From DASPNM01 sp035626515 (GTDB taxonomy: Bacteria > Bacteroidota > Bacteroidia > Chitinophagales > Chitinophagaceae), in NCBI GenBank assembly GCA_035626515.1, contig DASPNM010000033.1, positions 1-64,000 of the forward strand: a DNA stretch of 64,000 nucleotides, in the 5' to 3' direction. Both the position numbers and the translations under genes were made by a program. The notes beneath the pieces were generated by a model. The model had not been told where the DNA came from, ran no database searches, and saw nothing but the letters and a program-made list of their open reading frames with translations. Below, one piece after another: positions 51,843 to 60,726 of the stretch. Positions within the stretch are counted from its first letter, which is position 1. Each line of letters begins with the position of its first letter.

Positions 51843-51900
51843 TACGAAGGTTTTTCACGTTAAACCATTTTTTCGTTCCCTGTCTGCGGTTTGCGAAAGC

Positions 51901-52707
51901 TTATTGATATTTTCGCACCAAATCGTACAGGATCTTTTTGTCCGCGTCGCTGATGGTACGGGTGGTATCCTGCGGTACGAAGTGGATCTTAAAAGATTGG
52001 ATCGCGGCTTCCGGACGCGAAATATTGTATCCAATCAGGCGGAGCGCCTGGAGCGCGTCGAAATGTTCCGGAGGCTGCGCCCCCGTAGTGTCATACCAGT
52101 ACCCAAACCCTTTTTCCGCCAGCATCTGCCACGAAAAATGCCGGCTCGGATCCACTTTCCGGCCCGGCGCCCAGTCCAGATGCCCGATGAAGTTTCCCTG
52201 CGGGATATTGAACGCTTTCTTCAGCCGGTCGAGAAGCTGCAGCAGGCTGATCATTTGTGCCTCGCTGAACGGCTCGCTGCCATTATTGTCAATTTCGATC
52301 CCGATGCTCTGGCTGTTCATGTCGGTGACGGACCCCCATTTTCCAATGCCTGCGTGATGTGCCCGAAGGAGATCGTTCAGCATGTGGTACACCGTCCCGT
52401 CGCGGCAAACCACATAATGGGAGCTTACCTGGGTGCGTGTGAGCGTAAATGTGCGCAGGGTCTGGTCGCAGCTGTTCTGCGCGGTATGGTGAATGATTAC
52501 GAAGTTGGGGCGCCTCATCGAAAAATTCGTTGTACCCACCCATTCTTTCGCGAACGCCAGACCGCCCGAGTCGCGAAGCGGGTATTCCGCAAGCAGCTTC
52601 GCGAACGATTTCACCTGTTTTTTATAGGCGCGGTTGGTGTCGGCATAACGACCCGGAGAGCAGGCAATGAACAGGCAACAGAGGGCAGGAAACAGTAAGA
52701 TTTTCAT
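51901..52707 (-). CDS. N-acetylmuramoyl-L-alanine amidase, lipoprotein
   Basis: A 268-aa zinc amidase (Amidase_2/AmpD fold) anchored as a lipoprotein (LFIAC lipobox, Cys16). The zinc-site segments are visible: VIIHHTAQNS, the AGIGKWG/SIGIEIDNNG core and GHLDWAPGRKVDPS. It cuts the stem peptide from MurNAc in the periplasm during peptidoglycan turnover or recycling. That fits, at a distance, with the amino-sugar salvage genes at 60.7-63 kb. ATG at 52707. Confidence 0.92.
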   Translation of the reverse strand: MKILLFPALCCLFIACSPGRYADTNRAYKKQVKSFAKLLAEYPLRDSGGLAFAKEWVGTTNFSMRRPNFVIIHHTAQNSCDQTLRTFTLTRTQVSSHYVVCRDGTVYHMLNDLLRAHHAGIGKWGSVTDMNSQSIGIEIDNNGSEPFSEAQMISLLQLLDRLKKAFNIPQGNFIGHLDWAPGRKVDPSRHFSWQMLAEKGFGYWYDTTGAQPPEHFDALQALRLIGYNISRPEAAIQSFKIHFVPQDTTRTISDADKKILYDLVRKYQ

Positions 52708-52842
52708 TTTCGGAACTTAGGTGCCGAAGGTAGAAAGATTCTGCTTTTTGCTGATATCAGCGGGAACTCCGGTTTTTTTTCCACGAAAACGCGGCGATGG
52801 TATTGTTATTGAATCTAAAGGATTGAAACTATCGACCCAAAC

Positions 52843-53421
52843 ATGGAATCATTGAAAGGCAAGAAAGTGGCGATCCTGACGGAGACGGGCTTCGAAGAAG
52901 TAGAGCTCACCAGCCCTAAAAAAGAGCTGGAGGCGGCAGGCGCCGAAGTGTCCATCGTGTCGCCCCAAAAAGAAAAAGTGCGGGCGTGGGATCACGACCA
53001 TTGGTCGATCGAGCTTCCCGTGGATGTGCCGCTGGATGAGGCGGATCCATCAGAATTTGACGCCTTGCTGATCCCGGGCGGAGTGATCAACCCCGACAAG
53101 ATGCGGCAGCAAAAAAAATGTGTGGAATTTGCTCAACATTTCCTGGAGACGGGCAAACCGGTTGCCGCCATCTGTCACGGACCGCAGCTGCTCATTGAAA
53201 CGGGCATGCTTGACGGTCGCAACATGACCTCGTATCCGTCCATCCGCACGGATCTTCAAAACGCTGGAGCAAACTGGAGCGACAAGGAAGTGATCGTCGA
53301 CAACGGGTTGGTCACCAGTCGCAGCCCGGCGGACCTGGACGCGTTCAACAGGAAAATAGTAGAAGAGATACGCGAAGGCACGCATGCGCCGATGGCGTAT
53401 ACGCCTTCCCCAACTCATTAA
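52843..53421 (+). CDS. DJ-1/PfpI family protein
   Basis: A 192-aa class I glutamine-amidotransferase-like protein of the PfpI/YhbO type. The nucleophile elbow is AICHGPQLL, with the partner acid in GFEEVEL near the N-terminus. Members are stress-linked proteases or deglycases; activity is debated. ATG at 52843. A good terminator follows at 53445. With CsbD-like and YtxH genes next door, this looks like a small general-stress cluster. Confidence 0.92.
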   Translation: MESLKGKKVAILTETGFEEVELTSPKKELEAAGAEVSIVSPQKEKVRAWDHDHWSIELPVDVPLDEADPSEFDALLIPGGVINPDKMRQQKKCVEFAQHFLETGKPVAAICHGPQLLIETGMLDGRNMTSYPSIRTDLQNAGANWSDKEVIVDNGLVTSRSPADLDAFNRKIVEEIREGTHAPMAYTPSPTH

Positions 53422-53444
53422 TTTTAATCCGTACCCTTTATATT

Positions 53445-53472
53445 AAAAACCACCGCCGCTGGTGGTTTTTTT
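53445..53472 (+). terminator. Rho-independent terminator after the PfpI-like gene
   Basis: A 10-bp stem AAAAACCACC / GGTGGTTTTT with a 6-base loop and trailing T residues. Confidence 0.85.
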
Positions 53473-53495
53473 ATCTCCTGCAAACACCGATCGAA

Positions 53496-53711
53496 ATGGA
53501 AAAATATCCGTTGAAACTTGAAGCTCCCTGGGAACAGGTGAAGGAACGACTGAAAGAAAACGACGTGCACCTGACCGATGAGGACCTGGTCTACGTTCCG
53601 GGACAGGAAGAAGAATTGCTGGAGCGGTTGAAACAGAGATGGGGAAAGGAGAGAGAGGAAATCCGGGCGTTCATCGAAAGTATTTCGGCAAACACGGATG
53701 CCGCCGGGTGA
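53496..53711 (+). CDS. CsbD-like small stress protein
   Basis: A 71-aa highly charged protein. WEQVKERLKE, LTDEDLVYVPGQEEELLERLKQR and GKEREEIRAFI follow the CsbD-like layout found in Bacteroidota. CsbD proteins are induced by general stress; no enzyme activity is known. ATG at 53496, just after the PfpI-like terminator, so it needs its own promoter, which I could not point to. Confidence 0.8.
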   Translation: MEKYPLKLEAPWEQVKERLKENDVHLTDEDLVYVPGQEEELLERLKQRWGKEREEIRAFIESISANTDAAG

Positions 53712-53712
53712 T

Positions 53713-53765
53713 CTGCAGTAGGAGGATCAGCGAATGGTACCTAAACACTGGCCCGCCTACTGCAG
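53713..53765. terminator. Inverted repeat between convergent CsbD-like and YtxH genes
   Basis: A perfect 10-bp pair CTGCAGTAGG / CCTACTGCAG separated by 33 bases, placed where the two genes converge. It could end transcripts from both sides, but no T-tract follows. Confidence 0.4.
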
Positions 53766-53779
53766 CGCGATCCGCCGTT

Positions 53780-54058
53780 CTACCCCGCCCATGATTTGCC
53801 CGCGTTGTCCCCGTAATTGGCGCCGGGACTGGTGCTGTACGACCGGGCAGTTTCTTTTGCTTCCTCGGCCATCTCCTCGGCATCATCCTTCATTCTGCTG
53901 AACCTGTCCTGGAGGTTGTCGATGAAGTCGTTGAATTTATCCTTCAGATCCCTACCTTTTTCGGAGAGCTTTCTGCGGGTTTCCGATCCTTTATCCGGTG
54001 CCAGCAGGATACCGGCAAGTACACCCAATGCCAAACCAGTGAGGAATTTGGAAGCCAT
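53780..54058 (-). CDS. YtxH domain protein
   Basis: A 92-aa protein with the YtxH pattern: a short N-terminal hydrophobic glycine-rich stretch (FLTGLALGVLAGILLAPDKGSETRRKL), then an amphipathic helical region (about 33-75). Members are small stress-associated proteins, membrane-tethered. ATG at 54058. Function unknown beyond that. Confidence 0.88.
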   Translation of the reverse strand: MASKFLTGLALGVLAGILLAPDKGSETRRKLSEKGRDLKDKFNDFIDNLQDRFSRMKDDAEEMAEEAKETARSYSTSPGANYGDNAGKSWAG

Positions 54059-54454
54059 AGCAATAAATTTAGATTTGAATAAAAAGGTTACGGGAAAAAG
54101 GATAAAATATCATGCCAGAGGGGGGAGTTGGGAGTCAGGGGTTCGGAGGCGGGAGTTCGGAGTCGGGAATCGAGAGTCGGTTTACCCGAGAAAGTATTCA
54201 TTTTTCACGCAAAGCCGCCGGGAGGGCAAAGGTGCAAAGTGCTTTCTTAGCGTCTTATTCACTCTCTGCGCGAAAGGTTCTTCCATGAACCTATCCTAAA
54301 CACTACACTTTAAACTCTAAACCCAACTCTCTAACCCCCTAGTTTTCTCACCCGGTCTTGCGGGAATCTAAACCGGTCATGCAAACGGTTGCGGCTGTTA
54401 AAATCGTACTGAATTCGCGGGCAGCGCACAATAAATATTTTCTTGCGACGTAAA
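54059..54454. other. 396-bp gap with arrays and an inverted repeat
   Basis: It holds a GAGTTGG/GAGTCGG heptamer array (about 54124-54180), an imperfect inverted repeat 54203-54275 (TTTCACGCAAAG against CTCTGCGCGAAA, 10 of 12 pairs), and a CTAAACC-type heptamer array (about 54296-54340). No gene is seen. Confidence 0.65.
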
Positions 54455-55093
54455 ATGCAGACACATCCGGAAGTGAAGATTCTGACCATTCTGCTGCTGC
54501 TCTGCGGATCATTTTCCCTCCCGCGTCCCGCCAGTCCTTTGGCCGAGTTTTCTCCGGCCTGGAATGAGACCCGGTTTCTGAAGTGTAATACAGCACAAAA
54601 CACCAGCTACTTAACCGCGGAAGAGAAGGAGCTCATTTACATCTTCAACATGATGCGCCTCGACCCCAAGCTGTTTGCTGCCACCGTGGTGAAGCAGTTT
54701 CCGAAAAAGCGCGGACCCCTTTACCTGGAAAACATTCCGGAATACCGGAGCCTGCTGGATACAATGTCGCGGCTGGAACCCCTGCCGCTGCTTTACCCAG
54801 ACAAGGACCTGTTCGAAAGTGCGCGCTGCCATGCCATCAGCTCGGGCGAGAAGGCGTACGTCGGCCACGTGCGGCAAACGGAAGAATGCCACAAAAAGAA
54901 AAATTTTCATGCTGAATGCTGCGACTACGGGCACCAGACACCGCTTGAAATGCTGATGGGACTTTTGATCGACGAAAATGTGGAGAGTCTCGGCCACCGG
55001 TACATCTGCCTCAGTTCCTTTAACCGCATCGGCGTCTCCATCCAGCCGCACAAGAGGTATGGGAAGAATGTGGTGCTGGATTTTGGATGGTGA
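54455..55093 (+). CDS. CAP-domain (SCP/PR1-like) secreted protein
   Basis: A 212-aa protein with a signal peptide (KILTILLLLCGSF). The CAP fold is indicated by IFNMMRLDPKLFA, ESARCHAISSG, the YVGHVRQ loop and the late GHRYICLSSFNRIGVSIQPH segment. Bacterial CAP proteins are extracellular and often without known activity. ATG at 54455 is preferred over a TTG four codons earlier. The stop is followed at once by a heptamer array. Confidence 0.85.
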   Translation: MQTHPEVKILTILLLLCGSFSLPRPASPLAEFSPAWNETRFLKCNTAQNTSYLTAEEKELIYIFNMMRLDPKLFAATVVKQFPKKRGPLYLENIPEYRSLLDTMSRLEPLPLLYPDKDLFESARCHAISSGEKAYVGHVRQTEECHKKKNFHAECCDYGHQTPLEMLMGLLIDENVESLGHRYICLSSFNRIGVSIQPHKRYGKNVVLDFGW

Positions 55094-55160
55094 AGAGTAA
55101 TGAGTGATGGGTGATGAGTGATGGGTGATGGGTGATGAGTGATGAGTGATGAGTGATGAG
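55093..55160. repeat. 7-bp tandem array, about nine units (GAGTGAT)
   Basis: GAGTAAT, GAGTGAT, GGGTGAT, GAGTGAT and so on: the reverse complement type of the ATCACTC heptamers at 49048-49222. Confidence 0.9.
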
Positions 55161-55182
55161 GTCGACACATCCTCATTCTAAA

Positions 55183-55228
55183 CAATCTTCAACAACCTTC
55201 AACAACCTTCAACAACCTTCAACAATAT
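55183..55228. repeat. 10-bp tandem array (AACCTTCAAC)
   Basis: AATCTTCAAC, AACCTTCAAC (three copies) and a partial unit: the reverse complement of the GTTGAAGGTT class of decamers. Lies just downstream of icmF. Confidence 0.85.
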
Positions 55229-55242
55229 TCCCCCACCTTCCC

Positions 55243-58200
55243 CTACATATTCCTCCTATACTGCCCTCCCACCTCATACAGGGCATGGGTGATCTGTCCC
55301 AGGGAGCAGTACTTAACGGTTTCCATGAGCTGCTCAAAAAGATTTCCGTTATTGATGGCTACCGATTTCAGTTTCTCCAGCTCGGTGTCGCTCTTGTCGC
55401 GGTTCCTTTCGTGGAATGCTTTCAGGTTGCGGATCTGCTGTTCCTTTTCCTCTTTCGTGCTGCGGATCACTTCGCCCGGAATTGTAGTAGGACTTCCTTT
55501 CTTGTTCAGAAAGGTGTTCACGCCGATGATAGGCAGCTCACCGGTATGTTTCAGGTGTTCGTAATAAAGGCTTTCTTCCTGGATCTTGTTGCGCTGGTAC
55601 ATTCGTTCCATCGCTCCCAGCACTCCGCCGCGTTCGGTAATGCGGTCAAATTCCGCCATTACGGCCTCCTCCACCAGGTCGGTGAGCTCTTCTATGAGGA
55701 AGGAACCCTGATTCGGATTTTCGTTCTTTGCCGTTCCAAGCTCCCGGTTGATGATTAGCTGGATCGCCATGGCGCGCCGCACACTTTCCTCCGTGGGGGT
55801 GGTGATGGCTTCATCGTAAGCGTTTGTGTGTAGTGAATTGCAATTGTCGTAAATCGCGTACAGAGCCTGCAGGGTAGTACGGATGTCGTTGAAATCGATC
55901 TCCTGTGCATGCAGACTCCTGCCCGAAGTCTGGATGTGATATTTCAGCATCTGGCTCCGCTTGTTCGCCTTGTATTTGTACTTCATCGCCTTGGCCCAGA
56001 TGCGGCGTGCGACCCGCCCAATGACGCTGTACTCTGGATCCATACCGTTGCTGAAGAAAAACGACAGATTCGGAGCGAACTCGTCAATCTGCATTCCGCG
56101 GCTCAGGTAATACTCCACGTAGGTGAATCCATTGGCGAGCGTAAAGGCGAGCTGCGTGATCGGATTGGCGCCGGCTTCCGCGATGTGGTAGCCGCTGATG
56201 CTTACGCTGTAAAAATTGCGGACCTGGTTGCGGATGAAATAGTCCTGCACATCGCCCATTAGCTTCAACGCGAATTCGGTAGAGAAAATACAGGTGTTCT
56301 GAGCCTGGTCTTCCTTGAGAATATCCGCCTGCACGGTGCCGCGGACGTGCTGCAGCGCCCGGCGCCGGCATTCTTCATACGCTTCCGGTGGCAACACATC
56401 CGCGCCGCTCAGTCCCAGCAGCCGCAGCCCCAGACCGTCATTTCCTTCCGGCAACTGCCCGGTAAATCCCCCCTTTGCCGGAACAACAGAATTTCCGTCC
56501 AGCCCGGTGTAGCGCGGCAATTGCTCAGGATTGTATTTGGATTCGATCAGCTTGTTGATCTTTTCGCCCAGCCCGTTTTTGATAATGTATTTCTCGCATT
56601 GCTGATCAATGGCGGCATTCATGAAAAACGCGAGGATGATCGGCGCCGGCCCGTTGATCGTCATACTCACCGAAGTTTTGGGATCACAGAGATCAAAGCC
56701 GCTGTAAAGTTTTTTCGCGTCGTCCACGGTGGCGATGCTGACTCCGCTGTTTCCGACTTTCCCGTAAATGTCCGGCCGGTAATCCGGGTCTTCGCCATAC
56801 AACGTCACGCTGTCAAAGGCGGTGGACAGCCGTTTAGCTGCCTGGTCGAGACTGACATAGTGAAAGCGGCGGTTCGTTCGCTCTGGTCCCCCTTCTCCCG
56901 CAAACATCCGCGTGGGATCTTCACCTTCCCGCTTCAGTGGAAACACACCCGCAGTGAAAGGAAAGCTCCCGGGCACATTTTCCTGCGCCTGCCAACGAAG
57001 CAGGTCACCCCAGTCGCGGTATTTCGGCAGTAACACTTTCTGGATCCGCGTCCCGGAAAGACTGGTGCTGTACAACGGTTGCCGCACCACCTTGTCGCGC
57101 ACCTTGTATTCGTAATAATCCTGTTGGTATGCCCTGATCTTCTCGGCCCAGTTGGTGATCAGCTTTCGCGCAACGGGCGTCAGCTGCTCGGTGTAATAAT
57201 TTATTTGTCCCTCAATATGCCGCACCAGATCCGATTCCCCCATTTCCCGGAATAATTCCAGTGTGCCTTGCAGCCGGTACAGCTTCGAGGCGAATTCCGA
57301 CTGGTCGTGCACAAGCTGGTTGTATTCCCGTATGGTTTCTGTGATTTCGCTCAGGTACCGGACCCGGGACGAGGGAATAATAGACTGCGTGACCTTCGCG
57401 GTCTGCTCGAAGTAAACTTCGCCGAAAACGACGTTCGTTTTCTTTTGAAGCGTTTTCAAAAGCAGCTCAAACAGGCGGTTCACACCGTCGTCGTTGAACT
57501 TGCTTGCCACGGTGCCGATTACCGGAAGCTGGTCGTCGGCAGCCCTGAAAAGCTGGTGGTTACGCTTGTATTGCTTGCGCACTTCCGCCAGAGCATCCAT
57601 GGCCCCGGCCTTGTCGAACTTGTTTATAGCAATTACATCCGCATAGTCGAGCATATTGATCTTCTCAAGCTGGGAAGCTGCGCCGTATTCAGGCGTCATC
57701 ACGTACAGGCTTACGTCGCAGTGGTCGAGAATGGAAGCGTCGCTCTGTCCCACGCCCGCGCTCTCGAGGATGATGAAGTCAAATCCCGCCGAGCGGCAAA
57801 CTTCGATCGCATCCTGTACGTGGCGGCTGAGCGCCTTGTCGCTCTCGCGGGTGGCGAGGCTGCGCATGTAAGCGCGGGGGCTCGAGATCGCGTTCATCCG
57901 GATACGGTCCCCCAGCAGTGCTCCTCCAGTTTTTTTTCTCGAAGGATCCACGGAAATTACCGCTACGGTCTTTTCGGGAAAATTATTCAGGTAGCGCCTG
58001 ACGATCTCGTCAGTCACACTGCTTTTACCCGCCCCGCCGGTCCCGGTAATGCCCAAAACAGGAATTGTTTTCGCTTCGCTTTCAGGCGCGATTGCCGGCT
58101 TGCCGTTCACCCCGCTTTCCGCCAGCGTAATGGCCCGTGCAATTTTCCGGACATCCTTTACTTCACCGAGACTCAGCCCGTTTTGAAATTCGCTGCCGTT

Positions 58201-58629
58201 CAGCGGAACGTCGCACTCACGAATGACGTCCTCGATCATTCCTTCGAGCCCCATTTTGCGTCCGTCATCCGGGGAATAGATCCGCGTGATGCCGTAGCGG
58301 TGAAGCTCCTCGATTTCCTCCGGCAGGATGGTGCCTCCGCCTCCGCCGAAGATGCGTATGTGACCACATCCGTTTTCTTCCAGCAGGTCTTTCATGTATT
58401 TGAAAAACTCGACATGGCCGCCCTGGTAGCTGGTGATCGCGATGCCCTGCACGTCTTCTTCAATCGCGGCCTCCACGATCTCCTTCACGCTCCGGTTATG
58501 ACCGAGATGAATGATCTCGACCCCTTTGCTCTGCAGGATCCGCCGCATGATGTTAATGGCAGCGTCGTGACCGTCGAAAAGACTCGCGGCTGTAACGATT
58601 CGGATCTTGTTTGTAGGCTGGCCGACCAT
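55243..58629 (-). CDS. icmF: Fused isobutyryl-CoA mutase
   Basis: A 1128-aa adenosylcobalamin enzyme in which three parts are joined: a B12-binding domain (residues 8-140, with FDGHDAAI at 18-25), a MeaB-type G-protein chaperone (about 165-480, P-loop GTGGAGKS at 196-203) and the TIM-barrel mutase domain (about 600-1110). It interconverts isobutyryl-CoA and n-butyryl-CoA (some also pivalyl-CoA); the fused GTPase guards cofactor loading. The domain order matches IcmF, not methylmalonyl-CoA mutase. ATG at 58629. Monocistronic here. Confidence 0.94.
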   Translation of the reverse strand: MVGQPTNKIRIVTAASLFDGHDAAINIMRRILQSKGVEIIHLGHNRSVKEIVEAAIEEDVQGIAITSYQGGHVEFFKYMKDLLEENGCGHIRIFGGGGGTILPEEIEELHRYGITRIYSPDDGRKMGLEGMIEDVIRECDVPLNGSEFQNGLSLGEVKDVRKIARAITLAESGVNGKPAIAPESEAKTIPVLGITGTGGAGKSSVTDEIVRRYLNNFPEKTVAVISVDPSRKKTGGALLGDRIRMNAISSPRAYMRSLATRESDKALSRHVQDAIEVCRSAGFDFIILESAGVGQSDASILDHCDVSLYVMTPEYGAASQLEKINMLDYADVIAINKFDKAGAMDALAEVRKQYKRNHQLFRAADDQLPVIGTVASKFNDDGVNRLFELLLKTLQKKTNVVFGEVYFEQTAKVTQSIIPSSRVRYLSEITETIREYNQLVHDQSEFASKLYRLQGTLELFREMGESDLVRHIEGQINYYTEQLTPVARKLITNWAEKIRAYQQDYYEYKVRDKVVRQPLYSTSLSGTRIQKVLLPKYRDWGDLLRWQAQENVPGSFPFTAGVFPLKREGEDPTRMFAGEGGPERTNRRFHYVSLDQAAKRLSTAFDSVTLYGEDPDYRPDIYGKVGNSGVSIATVDDAKKLYSGFDLCDPKTSVSMTINGPAPIILAFFMNAAIDQQCEKYIIKNGLGEKINKLIESKYNPEQLPRYTGLDGNSVVPAKGGFTGQLPEGNDGLGLRLLGLSGADVLPPEAYEECRRRALQHVRGTVQADILKEDQAQNTCIFSTEFALKLMGDVQDYFIRNQVRNFYSVSISGYHIAEAGANPITQLAFTLANGFTYVEYYLSRGMQIDEFAPNLSFFFSNGMDPEYSVIGRVARRIWAKAMKYKYKANKRSQMLKYHIQTSGRSLHAQEIDFNDIRTTLQALYAIYDNCNSLHTNAYDEAITTPTEESVRRAMAIQLIINRELGTAKNENPNQGSFLIEELTDLVEEAVMAEFDRITERGGVLGAMERMYQRNKIQEESLYYEHLKHTGELPIIGVNTFLNKKGSPTTIPGEVIRSTKEEKEQQIRNLKAFHERNRDKSDTELEKLKSVAINNGNLFEQLMETVKYCSLGQITHALYEVGGQYRRNM

Positions 58630-58690
58630 TTGCTCACAACTGTTAGCGCAAAAATAGTCGTATTTCCTGCTCTCCCCGCCTGGAGGGGTT

Positions 58691-60655
58691 TCAGAGGTAA
58701 CGTTTTAGTCCTTTCACATTTGCTTGCAACAGCCTGGGGTCCAGCATGCCTTCCCAGAGTTCGCCTTTCTTTTGAATGCGTTTTGGGATCGTGTGGATCG
58801 TAAATGCTGCAGGGTCGAGACCGGCCTTTACCTCTTTCCATTCCAGCGGCGTGGACACGGTTGGATGTTTGAAAGGCCGTACGGAATAGGGGGCGGCCAC
58901 CGTATCCGCTTCGTCGTTTTGGTTAGGATCGACGTAGAGTTTCGCTCCGCGGTTTGCGACCGATACCTCGATGGTAGTTATGCCTGGCACCAGGAAATGA
59001 ATCTCACGGCAGAGGTTTTCCGCGATAATGCGCGCCTGGGGAAAGTCGAAGCCGCTGCAGGGCAGGTAAAGATGTATTCCGGTTTTCCCCGAGGTCTTCA
59101 CGAAAGCTTTCAGCTTTTCCTGCCTAAAAATCTGGTGTGCCGCCCGTGCTGTCTCTACCGCCTTCCCGAAATCTTCGTCTGAAGGGTCCAGGTCGATCAC
59201 GATAAAGTCGGGGTAGAGGTAATTCGAGATCCGGGAAGTCCATGGATTCACGTCAATGCACCCAAGATTGATCATCCACAGCAGCGTGGCACGGTTGTTA
59301 CAAACAAGGTAGTCAATTACCGGGTTTTTCCCCGACTGTGGATGTTTGCGCTTCACTGAAAATATTTCCGCGCATTCCGGTTGCCGACCTTCCATATCCT
59401 TGATGTAAAACCCCGGGGCCATCGGTCCGTTAGGCTTCAGGTGTAATGAAAGCGGGCGACCGCGGATATGAGGTAGCAGTTGGGGTGCGATCTCGTTGTA
59501 ATACCGTATCAGGTCGGCGCGATGTACCGTAGACCAGAGCTGCGTCTCGACGTTCGTGAGCTCGATGCGGCAGCCGTCTATTTCGAAATCCTCGCGCGAG
59601 CTGACCGGGATCTTTTCCAGCCTGGGCCAGTTGCTTGCGGGGGAAGTACGCCTCGAACGAACCGCGTTCTTTGTCTCTTCCGTGCGTTCAAATACCACTT
59701 CTTTCGGATTCTTGTCTTCACGAAAGCCCAGAAAGATCGCCGGCTTGCGGATCTTGCCGCCGGCGGTAAACGTGTCGTATCGGAATTCCGCGACCAGTGT
59801 GGGCTTCGCCCAGTGTATCCGGTGCCGGATATCTACGTTGTTGACAAACGGGGAGTTTTTGGTCTCGAGCTTTTGCAGTCGCTCCAGGATGCGGCGCATT
59901 TCTTTTTCTTTCCAGCCGCCGCCGGAGTGGCCGACAAAATGCAGCTCGCCGGTTTTATATGCTCCAAATATTAATGAACGAAACAGCCGCGGCGTATCGG
60001 ATTCGGTCCAACCCCCGATGACGAACTCCTGCCGCTTCACAGCCGGAATCTTCAGCCAGTCCCGCGTCCTTTCACCGGGACGGTAAAGCGAGTTTCTTTT
60101 TTTCGCGACAATTCCCTCCATTCCGCGCATTTCTGCTTCAGCAAACAGTTTGACTCCATCGTCAAAGTCCTCGCTGAACTCGATCAGCCGGGAAACGGGA
60201 AGCAGTTCCCGCAGCATTTCCTTGCGCTGCTCCAGGGTAACCCCAAGCAGGCTTTTTCCATTGTACCAAAGCAGATCGAAAACATAGTAGCGAATTGCAT
60301 CACCTTCCCGGTACCGCTGCAGCGCGTCGAAATGAGGTATACCCTCTTCATTCAGCACTACGATTTCTCCGTCCAGCACCAAATCTGCCTGTATTTTTGA
60401 CAGTTCACGGGCTATTGGTCGATACCAGCCGGTGTAATCCTGGAGGCCGCGCGAATGAAGCACCACATTTTTTCTTTGCTTGTGCGCCAAAATGCGATAG
60501 CCGTCCCACTTCATTTCATACAGCCAGTCCGGATCCGCGAACGGTGTGTCCACTCTTGTCGCCAGCATCGGTTCCAAAGCATGGGGAAATGGAGATCGCC
60601 TTCCCGGAGCCGGCTTCGTTTTTTTAGGCGTTCGCTTTTTTCTGATCGCAGCCAT
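58691..60655 (-). CDS. ligD: LigD-type ATP-dependent DNA ligase with polymerase domain
   Basis: A 654-aa NHEJ ligase-polymerase. The ligase domain comes first (active-site lysine Lys49 in EMKWDGYR; oligonucleotide-binding fold around 225-330), then the primase-like polymerase domain (about 355-645) with the metal motif IDLDPSDED and KTSGKTGIHLYLP. The 3'-phosphoesterase domain of the three-domain LigD is missing. It seals broken ends with Ku, but no ku gene is in the window. ATG at 60655, 71 bp from the divergent salvage operon. Confidence 0.93.
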   Translation of the reverse strand: MAAIRKKRTPKKTKPAPGRRSPFPHALEPMLATRVDTPFADPDWLYEMKWDGYRILAHKQRKNVVLHSRGLQDYTGWYRPIARELSKIQADLVLDGEIVVLNEEGIPHFDALQRYREGDAIRYYVFDLLWYNGKSLLGVTLEQRKEMLRELLPVSRLIEFSEDFDDGVKLFAEAEMRGMEGIVAKKRNSLYRPGERTRDWLKIPAVKRQEFVIGGWTESDTPRLFRSLIFGAYKTGELHFVGHSGGGWKEKEMRRILERLQKLETKNSPFVNNVDIRHRIHWAKPTLVAEFRYDTFTAGGKIRKPAIFLGFREDKNPKEVVFERTEETKNAVRSRRTSPASNWPRLEKIPVSSREDFEIDGCRIELTNVETQLWSTVHRADLIRYYNEIAPQLLPHIRGRPLSLHLKPNGPMAPGFYIKDMEGRQPECAEIFSVKRKHPQSGKNPVIDYLVCNNRATLLWMINLGCIDVNPWTSRISNYLYPDFIVIDLDPSDEDFGKAVETARAAHQIFRQEKLKAFVKTSGKTGIHLYLPCSGFDFPQARIIAENLCREIHFLVPGITTIEVSVANRGAKLYVDPNQNDEADTVAAPYSVRPFKHPTVSTPLEWKEVKAGLDPAAFTIHTIPKRIQKKGELWEGMLDPRLLQANVKGLKRYL

Positions 60656-60726
60656 GACGCATTTGGTTTAAAGATTGTGCCAGCCTGCAACCGCGATCAC
60701 CAGTCGGCATTCGCTAATTTTGCCCG

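Noticed and set aside
57268..58803. A 511-codon plus-strand open frame opposite icmF
   Set aside because: Antisense shadow of the well-supported IcmF coding sequence, with no recognisable domain.
60715..60722. Promoter box TAATTTTG in front of the kinase-RapZ gene
   Set aside because: A perfect TAnnTTTG match, but it ends 4 bp before the ATG, so the transcript would start inside the gene, and no -33 box is present.
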